Part shown: positions 1 through 6,413 of the stretch, one piece after another
Layout: each line of letters begins with the position of its first letter
Numbering within the stretch: the first letter of the stretch is position 1
Source: DASUSF01 sp036375275
GTDB lineage: Bacteria; Pseudomonadota; Alphaproteobacteria; Geminicoccales; Geminicoccaceae
NCBI GenBank assembly: GCA_036375275.1
Contig: DASUSF010000387.1
Coordinates: 1 to 7,517 of the forward strand
DNA: 7,517 bases
Direction of reading: 5' to 3'
Translations under genes and position numbers: made by a program
Notes under the pieces: model-generated
The model's input: the letters and a program-made list of their open reading frames with translations, nothing else
Database searches by the model: none
Told to the model about the DNA's origin: nothing

Positions 1-2
1 CA

Positions 3-761
3 GGCAAGGTCGGGATCATCACCGGCGGGGCGAGGGGCATCGGCCGGGCGACGGCGCTCCGCTTCCTCCGCGAGGGCGGTCGGGCCGTGGTCCTCGACCT
101 CGAGGACGCGGACGGGCCCGTCGTCGCCGATCTCCGGGAGGCGGCGGGGGACGACGCCACCCGCCTGCTCTACATCGCCGGCGACGCGACCGACGAAGGC
201 GAGGTCAAGCGCATGGTGGCCGCCGCGCGCGCGGCCGCCGGTCCCGCGCAGGTGCTGATCAACAACCTCGGCTTCGGCGACCGGGTGGTCCCGCTCGACC
301 AGACGACGCTCGCGACCTGGAACCGCTTCATGACCCTCAACACGACCACGACCTTCCTGGTCACCCGCGAGGTGCTGCCGGAGATGCGCGCGCAGAAGGA
401 CGGCCGGATCGTCAACCTGTCGTCGATCACCGGGCGCAGCATCAGCGAGGTCGCGAACGTCCCCTACTCGGCCTCCAAGGCGGCGGTGCTCGGCTTCACC
501 CGGAAGCTCGCCTACGAGGAGGGGCCGAACGGCATCCGCGTCAACGCCGTCGCGCCGGGCACGGTGTTCACCGACCGCGTCAGGGCGCGCTACGACGACC
601 TGGGCGACGCCGAGCGCGACCGCCTGATCTCCGCCTATCCGCTTCGCCGGGTGGCGCGGCCCGAGGAGATCGCGGCGGCCATCCTGTTCCTGGCTTCCGA
701 TGACGCGAGCTACGTGACCGGCGCCGTGCTGGACGTGAACGGCGGGCGCTTCATGGGCTGA
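3..761 (+). CDS. SDR-family NAD(P)-dependent oxidoreductase (5' end cut by window edge)
   Basis: Classical short-chain dehydrogenase/reductase, expected to oxidise or reduce a hydroxyl/carbonyl group with NAD(P) in the cytoplasm. The frame is open from base 3, giving 252 visible residues. Classical SDRs run about 250, so probably only some 4-6 N-terminal residues are missing. Seen, numbering from the first visible residue: the cofactor loop TGGARGIG (7-14); an acidic Asp32 at the end of beta-2, which usually favours NAD over NADP; NNLG (87-90) where most members have NNAG; Asn113 in LNTTTT; the active-site Ser in NLSSITG (138-144); and the catalytic pair Tyr155/Lys159 in YSASK. The C-terminal part has the usual PEEIA and DVNGG segments. 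The Asn-Ser-Tyr-Lys tetrad is intact, so the enzyme should be active. The substrate is unknown. It converges on the minus-strand block, with stop codons 20 bases apart. An internal GTG at 87 is not the start, because the nucleotide-binding loop lies upstream of it. Confidence 0.93.
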   Translation, partial: GKVGIITGGARGIGRATALRFLREGGRAVVLDLEDADGPVVADLREAAGDDATRLLYIAGDATDEGEVKRMVAAARAAAGPAQVLINNLGFGDRVVPLDQTTLATWNRFMTLNTTTTFLVTREVLPEMRAQKDGRIVNLSSITGRSISEVANVPYSASKAAVLGFTRKLAYEEGPNGIRVNAVAPGTVFTDRVRARYDDLGDAERDRLISAYPLRRVARPEEIAAAILFLASDDASYVTGAVLDVNGGRFMG

Positions 762-781
762 CGGCGGGGGCCTTCCCGACC

Positions 782-1102
782 TCAGCCGGCGTCGGCCCCG
801 GAACCGGACGGGGCGGGCGGCTCGTGCCAGAACCACCAGGTCCGCTCGATCACCCACGCCCGGGTGTCGTCCTGGAAGGCCCGGAAATGCGCGGCCCGCC
901 GGTGCTCCTCCAGGGCCGCGTCGTCCCGGTAGCGCTCGACCAGCAGGAACAGGCCGGGATCGTCCCGGTTCCGGTGCACGTCGAACTGCCGGCAGCCCGG
1001 CTCGCGCGCCAGCGTGATCGCGGCATGGCGCCTGAGCCGTTCCTCGAAGGCCGGGAGCGCATCCTCGCGGACCCGGAGGTGCGCGGTGTGCAGGATGGTC
1101 AT
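782..1102 (-). CDS. Antibiotic biosynthesis monooxygenase (ABM/YgiN-like) domain protein
   Basis: Small 106-residue protein with the ABM ferredoxin-like fold, which normally forms a dimeric alpha+beta barrel. Family members include cofactor-free quinol monooxygenases (YgiN), heme-degrading enzymes and the autoinducer-2-degrading protein LsrG, so the fold alone does not fix the reaction. Seen: an N-terminal strand (residues 2-11), a helix with Ala/Glu/Arg (14-33), then the family's hallmark run with EPGC (34-37), FDV (40-42), DDPG (47-50), a FLLVE strand (52-56), YRD (58-60) and the EHRRAAHF segment (66-73) with His67 and His72. An aromatic WWFW (89-92) and a Ser/Gly/Pro-rich tail follow. It is the last gene of the minus-strand block, 44 bases after the isomerase gene. 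No good Shine-Dalgarno precedes the ATG; the start is chosen because the first beta-strand begins there. In sugar clusters such proteins sometimes resemble L-rhamnose mutarotase in fold, but the ABM motifs fit better here. Confidence 0.85.
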   Translation of the reverse strand: MTILHTAHLRVREDALPAFEERLRRHAAITLAREPGCRQFDVHRNRDDPGLFLLVERYRDDAALEEHRRAAHFRAFQDDTRAWVIERTWWFWHEPPAPSGSGADAG

Positions 1103-1146
1103 GCCGCGCCCGCTCGCCCGCCTGGCGTGGCCGCGTCGGACCCGGT

Positions 1147-1968
1147 TCAGCGGTAGCCCATCTCGTAGAGCCGGTTGACGCTGTCCTCGATGTCGGCATC
1201 CGGGTTCTCGGAGATGATCTCGAGCATCGGCTTGTCCCGGTAGCCGACCTCCTTCATCACCGCCGGCACGCCCGCGAACGGGACGTCGCCCCGGCCGACC
1301 GGGTCGTGCCGGTAGACCCTCTGGCCGGTGTCCGAGACGTGGACGAGCCGCAGCCGGTCCTTGACGCAGCGGAGCCCCTCGCCCGGATCCTCGCCGATGA
1401 AGTGGCCGTTGGCGACGTCGTAGAGGACGTGGATGTCGTCGTTGCCGTAGTCGTCGAGCGCCTTCATCAGCGAGGGCGCGTCGGGCAGGAAGGCGAAGGG
1501 CATGTTCTCGACCAGGATCCTGGTGCCGCCCTGCCGGGCGATCGGGTGGAGGGTGTCGAGGGCCTTGTAGAAGTGGCCGAGCAGCTCATCCCGTGGGGCG
1601 GGGAACAGCGGGTTCTGCTTGCCGGGGCCGATCAGGATGCTCTCCGCGCCGAGGTCGCCGGCGAGCTCGGTGAACTCCGAGATCAGGGCCAGCGAATACT
1701 GGCGCATCTCGCGCGACGCGCCGGCGACGTTGAGGTCGATGTTGGGCATGTTGAGGGCGACCAGCCGGCACCCGCACTCGTCGATCACGCGGCGCAGCTC
1801 GCGACGGCCGCCGGCGTCGAGATCGGCGGCCCAGAGATGTCCCGGGTACATCATCAGCTCGAGGTCCCGGTATCCGAGGCCGGCGAGATGGCGCACGGTC
1901 TCGATGCCTGTGAACTTCTGCGTGTAGGAGTAGACGTTGATCGCGAAGGTCGTCTTCCGGTCGGCCAT
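1147..1968 (-). CDS. Sugar phosphate isomerase/epimerase family protein (xylose isomerase-like TIM barrel)
   Basis: 273-residue TIM-barrel protein of the AP endonuclease 2/xylose isomerase-like family. The group includes IolE/IolI, hydroxypyruvate isomerase and ketose 3-epimerases, which act on a sugar, sugar acid or cyclitol bound to a divalent metal. Seen: the N-terminal barrel strand FAINVYSYT (8-16), GYRDLELM (32-39), then the metal-ligand set in the expected order. These are Glu154 in LVENMP, Asp184 in YDVANGHF with His189 after it, His210 in LVHVSD, and Glu250 in LEIISENPD. His221 and the GRGDVPF loop (225-231) match the family's usual GxGxxxF loop before the last ligand. Length and ligands are normal, so the protein should bind metal. 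The ATG follows AGGGGA at 1974-1979 with a 5-base spacer. It lies 42 bases after the epimerase gene and is surely co-transcribed with it. The family is certain; which of isomerase, epimerase or dehydratase activities it has is not. Confidence 0.9.
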   Translation of the reverse strand: MADRKTTFAINVYSYTQKFTGIETVRHLAGLGYRDLELMMYPGHLWAADLDAGGRRELRRVIDECGCRLVALNMPNIDLNVAGASREMRQYSLALISEFTELAGDLGAESILIGPGKQNPLFPAPRDELLGHFYKALDTLHPIARQGGTRILVENMPFAFLPDAPSLMKALDDYGNDDIHVLYDVANGHFIGEDPGEGLRCVKDRLRLVHVSDTGQRVYRHDPVGRGDVPFAGVPAVMKEVGYRDKPMLEIISENPDADIEDSVNRLYEMGYR

Positions 1969-2010
1969 GCTGGTCCCCTGTCGTGGCTGTCGTGGGCGGA
2001 GGGCCGCGCC

Positions 2011-2871
2011 TCAGCTCGTGAAGTCGCGCCAGGTGAGGCGGGGCTGGTAGCCGAGCCTCGCGCGCGCGTGGGTGATGTCGAACACGCCGGCCGTCGGCAG
2101 ATCGTCGTAGAGACCGGGCCGGCGGATCTCGGGCAGCCGCCCGAAGCGCTCCTCGATCATCTCGAGGGTGGGGCGGCGGTTCAGCCCGTCCGCGGCGCCG
2201 ATGAAGAAGCAGTCGTAGGAGCCGTCCTCGAGCTCGAGCGCGAGATCGAAGCCCTGCGCGACGTCTTCCGGCGCCACGTAGCCCCACAGGTGGTAGTTCT
2301 GCACGTCGCTGCCGCGCGCCTCGATCTCCGGGTATTCCGGCGCGAAGACGATGTGCCCGGGCCGGATCACCAGCACCTCGAGCTGGCGACGGTCGGCGAA
2401 GGACCTGGCGATGGTCTCGGTGACCGCCTTGCTCAGCGAGTAGACCTCGGTCGGCCGGATCGGATGCGCCTCGTCGACGGGCAGATACTGCGGCGCCCAG
2501 TCCTTGGGGTTGTAGTGCAGGCCGGTCGCGGAATCGCTAGAGGCCACGACCACCCGCCGCACGCCTTCGTCCTCGCACGCCTGCAGCACCGCCCAGGTCC
2601 CGAAGGTGTTGGTCTGGAAGCAGAGCTCCGGGCTCGAGGTGCGCGGGTTCGGCACCGCCGCGAGGTGGACGACGGCGTCGGCGCGGGCGTCGCGCAGCAC
2701 GCTCCGAAGCGCCGCAAGGTCGGTGATGCTGACGTCGGCATGAGCGACCTCCGGGGCGTGCGGCGCCACCTTGTCCACGACCGTGAGCCGGCAGCGCCCG
2801 CGGAGGCGCTCGACCACGTAGCGGCCGAGCCGCCCGCTGCCTCCGGTCACGACGACGTTCTGGTAGCGCAT
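2011..2871 (-). CDS. NAD-dependent epimerase/dehydratase family protein (extended SDR)
   Basis: 286-residue extended short-chain dehydrogenase with a Rossmann N-terminal domain. Seen: the dinucleotide loop TGGSGRLG (9-16), Asp33 at the end of beta-2 (an NAD-type residue), HADV near 44-47, HLAAV (69-73), the SSDSATG segment (111-117) that supplies the active-site Ser, and the catalytic YSLSK (Tyr144, Lys148). A long polar stretch, the VIRPGHI strand (168-174) and a C-terminal substrate cap follow. Family members interconvert sugar stereochemistry on nucleotide sugars, or oxidise uronates and aldoses directly. The short length and the absence of any nucleotide-sugar gene nearby make a free-sugar or sugar-acid dehydrogenase of the uronate-dehydrogenase type at least as likely as a nucleotide-sugar epimerase; this is inference. 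The ATG has one of the best ribosome sites here, GGAGG at 2879-2883 with a 7-base spacer. It sits 41 bases after the Gfo/Idh gene. Confidence 0.9.
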   Translation of the reverse strand: MRYQNVVVTGGSGRLGRYVVERLRGRCRLTVVDKVAPHAPEVAHADVSITDLAALRSVLRDARADAVVHLAAVPNPRTSSPELCFQTNTFGTWAVLQACEDEGVRRVVVASSDSATGLHYNPKDWAPQYLPVDEAHPIRPTEVYSLSKAVTETIARSFADRRQLEVLVIRPGHIVFAPEYPEIEARGSDVQNYHLWGYVAPEDVAQGFDLALELEDGSYDCFFIGAADGLNRRPTLEMIEERFGRLPEIRRPGLYDDLPTAGVFDITHARARLGYQPRLTWRDFTS

Positions 2872-2912
2872 TCCGTCACCTCCCCCCGGGTCGACCGTGC
2901 CCGCAGCACTGG

Positions 2913-3944
2913 TCAGTCGTCGAGACCGATCCAGCGCCGCTCCTCGGCCGAGCGGTACACGGCCTCCTCGATCATGATGTTGCGCAGGTACTGGCGCGCG
3001 GTGTTCTCGATCGGCGCGCCTTCGCGCAGATGGTCCACCACATGGGCCTGGAGCGCGTGGACGCAGTCGCCGCTGTAGCCGCGGTTCTCCCAGTGGTAGC
3101 GATGCTCGCGTTCCTGGCCGCCGCGGGGGCGGACGTGGATACGCGCGTGGCCGTCGACGCGGATGCTGCCCTCCGACCCCTCCAGCAGCAGGGAGCCCAT
3201 GGTGAGGCGCGGGTTGTCGGCGGCGAAGTCGGCGAGGCGGTTGCCGTCGAGCAGTCCGGCGGCGCCGTTGTCGAAGTCGAAGACGACGAGACCCGCGTCC
3301 TCGCCGGCGATGGCGGGGTTGAGCCTTCGCAGGCGGGCGAAGACGCCGCTGACCTCGCCCAGCAGGAAGCGGAAGACGTCGATCATGTGGATCCCGGTCT
3401 CGTGGATCAGGAACCGCGGCATCTTCTGGAAGTAGGGCTGCCGGTCGAGGTAGGCCCGCGGGCCCCGCCCGTCGCCGGGGCGCATCCGGAAGGTGACGCC
3501 GTAGGCCTCGCCGATCGTGCCTTCGGCGACCAGCTTCGCGGCCGTGCGGTTCCAGGGCTTCCAGCGCCAGTTCTCGTGCGCCACGAGAAGGCTGCCGGCG
3601 CGCTCCGCGGTCTCCACCAGGGCGATGGCCTCCGCGAGCGTCGGCGCCAGGGGCTTCTGGCAGATGGCGGGGATGCCGCGGATCGCGGCGGCGCGGACCA
3701 GCTCGGCGTGGCTCTCCGGCGTGGTGATCACGTCGACCAGGTCGGGCTTCGTCTCGTCCAGCATCCGGTCCGGATCGGTGTAGACCGCGGCGATGCCGAA
3801 CTCCCGGGCGAGGCTCCCGGCACGCTCCCGATCGGTCCGGACGCAGATGCCGACCAGCTCGACCCCCGGAATGCGCTGCCAGCCGTCATAGTGGTAGTGG
3901 CTGAAGAAGCCGGCGCCGAACGCGGCCACCCGCAGAGGCTGCAT
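2913..3944 (-). CDS. Gfo/Idh/MocA family oxidoreductase
   Basis: 343-residue cytoplasmic NAD(P)-dependent oxidoreductase of the glucose-fructose oxidoreductase/inositol dehydrogenase family. These enzymes oxidise or reduce a sugar or cyclitol hydroxyl. Seen: the Rossmann loop GAGFFS (10-15), where Ser replaces the third Gly; DLVDVITTPESHAEL (68-82); the family's EKP motif present as CQKPLA (95-100) with catalytic Lys97; ENWRWKPWNR (124-133); the second active-site signature ETGIHMIDV (182-190) with His186 and Asp189; and the beta-sheet C-terminal domain (about 145-340) with the typical EGSEGSIRV turn. The ATG at 3944 is preferred over an upstream in-frame TTG at 4007. Only the ATG has a Shine-Dalgarno (GAGG core, 5-base spacer), it directly precedes the first strand, and the TTG falls on the promoter -35 box. 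The gene starts a tight run with the epimerase and isomerase. Gfo/Idh plus TIM-barrel isomerase pairs are common in inositol and unusual-sugar catabolism, but no specific substrate can be read here. Confidence 0.93.
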   Translation of the reverse strand: MQPLRVAAFGAGFFSHYHYDGWQRIPGVELVGICVRTDRERAGSLAREFGIAAVYTDPDRMLDETKPDLVDVITTPESHAELVRAAAIRGIPAICQKPLAPTLAEAIALVETAERAGSLLVAHENWRWKPWNRTAAKLVAEGTIGEAYGVTFRMRPGDGRGPRAYLDRQPYFQKMPRFLIHETGIHMIDVFRFLLGEVSGVFARLRRLNPAIAGEDAGLVVFDFDNGAAGLLDGNRLADFAADNPRLTMGSLLLEGSEGSIRVDGHARIHVRPRGGQEREHRYHWENRGYSGDCVHALQAHVVDHLREGAPIENTARQYLRNIMIEEAVYRSAEERRWIGLDD

Positions 3945-3947
3945 CGT

Positions 3948-3953
3948 TCCCTC
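3948..3953 (-). promoter_or_regulatory. Ribosome binding site deciding the Gfo/Idh start
   Basis: On the minus strand GAGGGA lies just before the ATG at 3944, its GAGG core 5 bases away. No comparable site precedes the alternative in-frame TTG at 4007, which supports the shorter 343-residue protein. Confidence 0.75.
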
Positions 3954-3978
3954 GTGCCGTTCCCTGCTCGCACCGGCG

Positions 3979-4007
3979 AGGCTAGGTTTCACAATGATGG
4001 ATGTCAA
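3979..4007 (-). promoter_or_regulatory. Candidate sigma70 promoter of the Gfo/Idh gene
   Basis: In the 77-base gap before the Gfo/Idh gene the minus strand reads TTGACA (4002-4007, a perfect -35 box), then 17 bases, then TAGCCT (3979-3984, a 3/6 match to the -10 box). The spacer is clearly richer in A and T than the surrounding DNA. Transcription would begin near 3972, leaving a leader of about 28 bases with the ribosome site. This would let the Gfo/Idh, epimerase, isomerase and ABM genes be expressed without the gene upstream of them. The -10 box is weak, so it may need an activator. Confidence 0.55.
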
Positions 4008-4010
4008 TCA
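3995..4010. promoter_or_regulatory. Imperfect inverted repeat over the -35 box (candidate operator)
   Basis: Sixteen bases with TGAT at one end and ATCA at the other, plus an inner GA/TC pair: 6 of 8 positions are dyad-symmetric. It covers the whole TTGACA box of the Gfo/Idh promoter, a usual place for a repressor site. The match is short and imperfect, so chance is possible. No regulator gene is present in the window to assign it to. Confidence 0.3.
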
Positions 4011-4021
4011 CTCATGCGAAA

Positions 4022-4696
4022 TCAGGTGCGCTCGGCATCGAGGGCGTAAGCCAAGCCGTACAGGCCGGCCGCCACCGCCGCGCCGGTCGCGCCGGCGAGC
4101 CGCTGCCGCCACGGCTCGAGCAGGTCGACGAGGGGCTCAGGGGCGCTGCCGTGGGCGATCAGCGCCGCCCCCGTCACATGATCCGCGATCCCGCGCAGCT
4201 CCTTCTCCCTGCTGTCGAGCGCCGACCGCTCGCGGTCGGCGACCCAGAGCTCGAGCGCGAGGGTGCCCCGGCGCCCCTCGCACTCCTGCAGCAGTGGCGT
4301 CCAGCCGACGACCTCCGCAGGATCGGCGCCGGCCGGCGGATCGAACCGGAACGTCGCGACGAACCCGCCTTCCGCGCGGCCGCTCCGGGCAGCCACCCGG
4401 CAGACGGTGCGCGAGTTGTTGATGATGTTCGGCTGACACCGGAGGCTCCATTCGGTCGGCTGGTTGAGCCGCTCGAGGTAGGCGGGCGAGGCGAGGACGC
4501 CGGGATCGCGCGTCTCGTACCGGATGAAGATCCGTGGCCCCCCGCGCAGGGCGGCGTAGCGCCGCGCGCTCAGGAAGCCGGGCACGGCGACCCTCTCCGG
4601 GTGATGCTGCCGGTCGTACCAGGCGAGCGTCTCGGGTTCCTGGCCCGCCGCAACGTCATGCCAGATCGCCAGGATGCCCTGGCAGTCGGTGCGCAT
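4022..4696 (-). CDS. Uncharacterised protein, probable tandem dimeric alpha/beta-barrel (ferredoxin-like) domains
   Basis: 224-residue protein whose function I do not recognise. The N-terminal part looks like a ferredoxin-like domain of the dimeric alpha+beta barrel type seen in EthD/ABM/DUF4286-like proteins. It has a first strand GILAIWHDV (7-15), then WYDRQHHPERV (26-36), PGFLSARRY (39-47), a strand FIRYET (57-62), and the SPAYLERL helix (70-77). His31/His32 in the WYDRQHHPER segment are the best active-site or ligand candidates. Residues 111-195 again suggest strand-helix-strand (FVATFRF, about 112-118; LALELWVAD, 146-154; then AALIAHG, 177-183), so the protein may be an internal duplication with the second copy diverged. 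The C-terminus is Ala/Gly-rich. The ATG at 4696 is preferred to a GTG at 4864 because it has GGGAGG 6 bases upstream, while the 56-residue extension would be basic, low-quality sequence across the divergent promoter region. It precedes the Gfo/Idh gene by 77 bases and heads the minus-strand block. Confidence 0.78.
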   Translation of the reverse strand: MRTDCQGILAIWHDVAAGQEPETLAWYDRQHHPERVAVPGFLSARRYAALRGGPRIFIRYETRDPGVLASPAYLERLNQPTEWSLRCQPNIINNSRTVCRVAARSGRAEGGFVATFRFDPPAGADPAEVVGWTPLLQECEGRRGTLALELWVADRERSALDSREKELRGIADHVTGAALIAHGSAPEPLVDLLEPWRQRLAGATGAAVAAGLYGLAYALDAERT

Positions 4697-4702
4697 GGCT
4701 TG

Positions 4703-4708
4703 CCTCCC
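4703..4708 (-). promoter_or_regulatory. Ribosome binding site deciding the start at 4696
   Basis: GGGAGG on the minus strand, 6 bases before the ATG at 4696. It fixes the start of the uncharacterised protein at 224 residues and rules against the GTG 168 bases upstream. Confidence 0.75.
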
Positions 4709-4785
4709 ATGATGGCGTCGCGGGGCAGGCCCGCGCGGATGCCCGGCGTCCAGGCACCGGCGCACAAGTGATTTCGCGATACAGG

Positions 4786-4815
4786 TTGACTTCCGACAAT
4801 CCTGAACGATAGGAT
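4786..4815 (+). promoter_or_regulatory. Candidate sigma70 promoter of the aldehyde dehydrogenase gene
   Basis: TTGACT (4786-4791, 5/6 match to the -35 consensus), an 18-base spacer, then TAGGAT (4810-4815, 4/6 match to the -10 consensus). Transcription would begin around 4822, about 100 bases before the ATG at 4924. It is the best right-facing promoter-like pair in this gap and sits in its AT-richest part. Confidence 0.5.
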
Positions 4816-4816
4816 T
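4798..4816. promoter_or_regulatory. Inverted repeat AATCCT-N7-AGGATT (candidate operator)
   Basis: Two perfect 6-base arms (4798-4803 and 4811-4816) around a 7-base centre, 19 bases overall. The right arm covers most of the -10 box and the left arm lies in the spacer, so a protein bound here would block RNA polymerase. Size and position suit a dimeric helix-turn-helix repressor. The regulator itself is not in the window. Confidence 0.42.
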
Positions 4817-4923
4817 CTGCTGCTTCGATCGCCGGGTCGTCAAGCGGTCCGGCAGCAATCGCACGAACGGGCCAGGTCGCAGAAACCGAATGGCGGCCGA
4901 CGTCCGCCGCCGCGGGAGGCAGC

Positions 4924-6363
4924 ATGAAGGCCGACAACGGTCCTCGTCCCATCGACATCCCGATGCTGATCGGGGGCGACTGGCGCACGGCCGGGCGGAC
5001 GCGCGACATCATCGATCCCTACCGCGGCGACATCGTCGGGCGGGCGCCGGAATCCAGCGAGCGCGACACGGACGATGCCGTGGCGGCGGCGGTCGCCGCC
5101 AAGGAGGCCATGGCCAGGATGCCGGGCTTCAAGCGCGCCGAGTTGCTGCGGCGGGTCCAGGACCTGCTCCTGCAGCGGGCCGACGCCGTGGCCGAGACGA
5201 TGGCCCGCGAGACCGGCAAGGCGATCAAGGACGCCCGGGCGGAGGTCATCCGCTCGCAGGACACGATCTCGCTCTCGGCGGAGGAGGCGATCCGCATCCA
5301 GGGTGAGCACATCCCCCTCGACGGCTCCGCCATGGGCGCCGGCAAGATCGCGGTGATGCTCCGGTTCCCGGTCGGCGTGGTCGCCGCCATCACGCCGTTC
5401 AACGCGCCGTTCAACCTCGCCTGCCACAAGCTCGCCCCGGCGCTGGCGGCCGGCAACGCGATCGTCCTCAAGGCGCCGCCGCAGGCGTCGCTCACGGTCC
5501 ATCGGCTGATTGAGATGTTCGTCGATGCCGGCGCGCCTCCGGGCGCGGTGAACGCCCTCTATGGCGAGACGGCGGGTCCGGCGCTGGTCGGGGACCCGCG
5601 GGTCGACTTCATCACCTTCACCGGCTCGACCCGCGCCGGCGCCAGCATCAGGGCCGCGTCGGGCCTCCGTCGCGTCGCGCTCGAGCTCGGCGGGACCGGC
5701 ACCACGATCGTCTGCGACGACGCCGACGTCGAGGCGGCCGCTCCGGTGTGCGCGCGGAACGCCATGCGGCTCGCCGGCCAGAGCTGCATCTCGGTGCAGA
5801 ACGTGGTCGTCCACCGGTCGATCCACGACGCCTTCGTCGACCGGGTGGTCGAGGAGGTCGAGCAGCTCGTGGTCGGCGACCCGCTCGATCCCGGGACCGA
5901 CGTCGGGACCCTGATCAGCGAGGCGGCGGCCACCCGGGTCGAGAGCTGGATCCGGGAGGCTTCAGACCGCGGCGCCGAGGTCGTCACCGGCGGCAGGCGG
6001 GAAGGCGCGCAGCTCGAGCCGACCGTCCTCGTCAACGTCGACCCCGACATGAAGGTGGTGTGCGACGAGGTCTTCGGGCCGGTGCTGTCGATCCAGCCGT
6101 TCGACGACGTCGAGGCGGTCTTCGAGTCCATCAGCCGCAGCCGGTACGGCCTCCAGACCGGGATCTTCACGAGGTCGCTGCCGACCGCGATCAGCGCGGT
6201 GCGCAGGATTCGCACCGGCGCCGTGATCATCAACGGGACCTCGACCTGGCGGACCGACCAGCTCGCCTATGGCGGCGTCAAGGACAGCGGCATCGGGCGC
6301 GAGGGGCCACGCTACGCCATCCGCGACATGACCGAAGAGCGGCTCATGCTCTTCAACCTCTAG
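4924..6363 (+). CDS. NAD(P)-dependent aldehyde dehydrogenase
   Basis: 479-residue member of the aldehyde dehydrogenase superfamily, oxidising an aldehyde to a carboxylate in the cytoplasm. Seen: the N-terminal IGGDW (16-20); ITPFNAPFNL (156-165) with oxyanion-hole Asn160; AAGNAIVLK (175-183) with cofactor-binding Lys183; FTGSTRAG (232-239); the general base Glu254 in LELGG; the catalytic Cys288 in AGQSCISVQ; EVFGP (382-386); and the C-terminal YGGVKDSGIGREG (449-461). Length and all catalytic residues are normal. The GQxCISVQ context and the TWRTDQLAYGG segment recall the lactaldehyde-dehydrogenase-like/GAPN-like branch, whose substrates are small hydroxy- or phosphono-aldehydes. This is recall of family patterns, so the substrate stays open. 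The ATG has GGGAGG at 4914-4919, 4 bases upstream. It is the first gene of the rightward unit, 105 bases before the binding-protein gene. Confidence 0.95.
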   Translation: MKADNGPRPIDIPMLIGGDWRTAGRTRDIIDPYRGDIVGRAPESSERDTDDAVAAAVAAKEAMARMPGFKRAELLRRVQDLLLQRADAVAETMARETGKAIKDARAEVIRSQDTISLSAEEAIRIQGEHIPLDGSAMGAGKIAVMLRFPVGVVAAITPFNAPFNLACHKLAPALAAGNAIVLKAPPQASLTVHRLIEMFVDAGAPPGAVNALYGETAGPALVGDPRVDFITFTGSTRAGASIRAASGLRRVALELGGTGTTIVCDDADVEAAAPVCARNAMRLAGQSCISVQNVVVHRSIHDAFVDRVVEEVEQLVVGDPLDPGTDVGTLISEAAATRVESWIREASDRGAEVVTGGRREGAQLEPTVLVNVDPDMKVVCDEVFGPVLSIQPFDDVEAVFESISRSRYGLQTGIFTRSLPTAISAVRRIRTGAVIINGTSTWRTDQLAYGGVKDSGIGREGPRYAIRDMTEERLMLFNL

Positions 6364-6369
6364 AGACGG

Positions 6370-6384
6370 CGGGCGAACCGCCCG
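6370..6384 (+). other. Small perfect hairpin after the aldehyde dehydrogenase stop
   Basis: CGGGCG (6370-6375) and CGCCCG (6379-6384) form a 6-base-pair GC stem with a 3-base loop, starting 6 bases after the stop codon. No run of T follows, so a full intrinsic terminator is unlikely. It could protect the upstream message or cause partial read-through into the binding-protein gene. Confidence 0.35.
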
Positions 6385-6413
6385 GGTGCATCACCAGGCA
6401 GGGCAGCCGCGAT

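Larger units (their letters stand above)
4697..4923. promoter_or_regulatory. Divergent intergenic control region
   Basis: 227 bases separating two divergent start codons. The stretch from about 4767 to 4820 is relatively AT-rich and holds the right-facing promoter and inverted repeat described separately. For the leftward gene only a poor promoter can be proposed on the minus strand: TTCAGG, 17 bases, then TGTATC, each a 3/6 match. The right part (about 4818-4857) can pair TGCTGC at 4818-4823 with GCAGCA at 4852-4857, which would lie in the leader of the aldehyde dehydrogenase transcript. No convincing small gene lies here. Confidence 0.6.

Noticed and set aside
762..781. Possible bidirectional terminator between the convergent SDR and ABM genes
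   Set aside because: Only 20 bases separate the stops; I see no stem longer than a few bases and no T-run.
1306..3078. 590-codon open frame on the plus strand opposite the isomerase, epimerase and the end of the Gfo/Idh gene
   Set aside because: It is antisense to three well-supported genes with intact motifs, its translation is Val/Asp/Glu/Arg-rich with no recognisable domain, and long antisense frames are expected at this GC content.
3945..4007. 21-residue N-terminal extension of the Gfo/Idh protein from a TTG at 4007
   Set aside because: The TTG is part of the TTGACA -35 box, has no ribosome site, and the Rossmann fold starts right after the ATG at 3944.
3030..4049. 339-codon plus-strand frame opposite the Gfo/Idh gene
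   Set aside because: It is antisense to a clear enzyme gene, and the Val/Ala/Asp-rich product is typical of GC-rich shadow frames.
4697..4864. 56-residue N-terminal extension of the uncharacterised protein from a GTG at 4864
   Set aside because: The extension lacks any domain, crosses the divergent promoter region, and is bypassed by the good ribosome site before the ATG at 4696.
4840..5826. 328-codon minus-strand frame opposite the aldehyde dehydrogenase
   Set aside because: It is a shadow of the aldehyde dehydrogenase, and its translation is Arg/Asp/Gly-rich with no motif.
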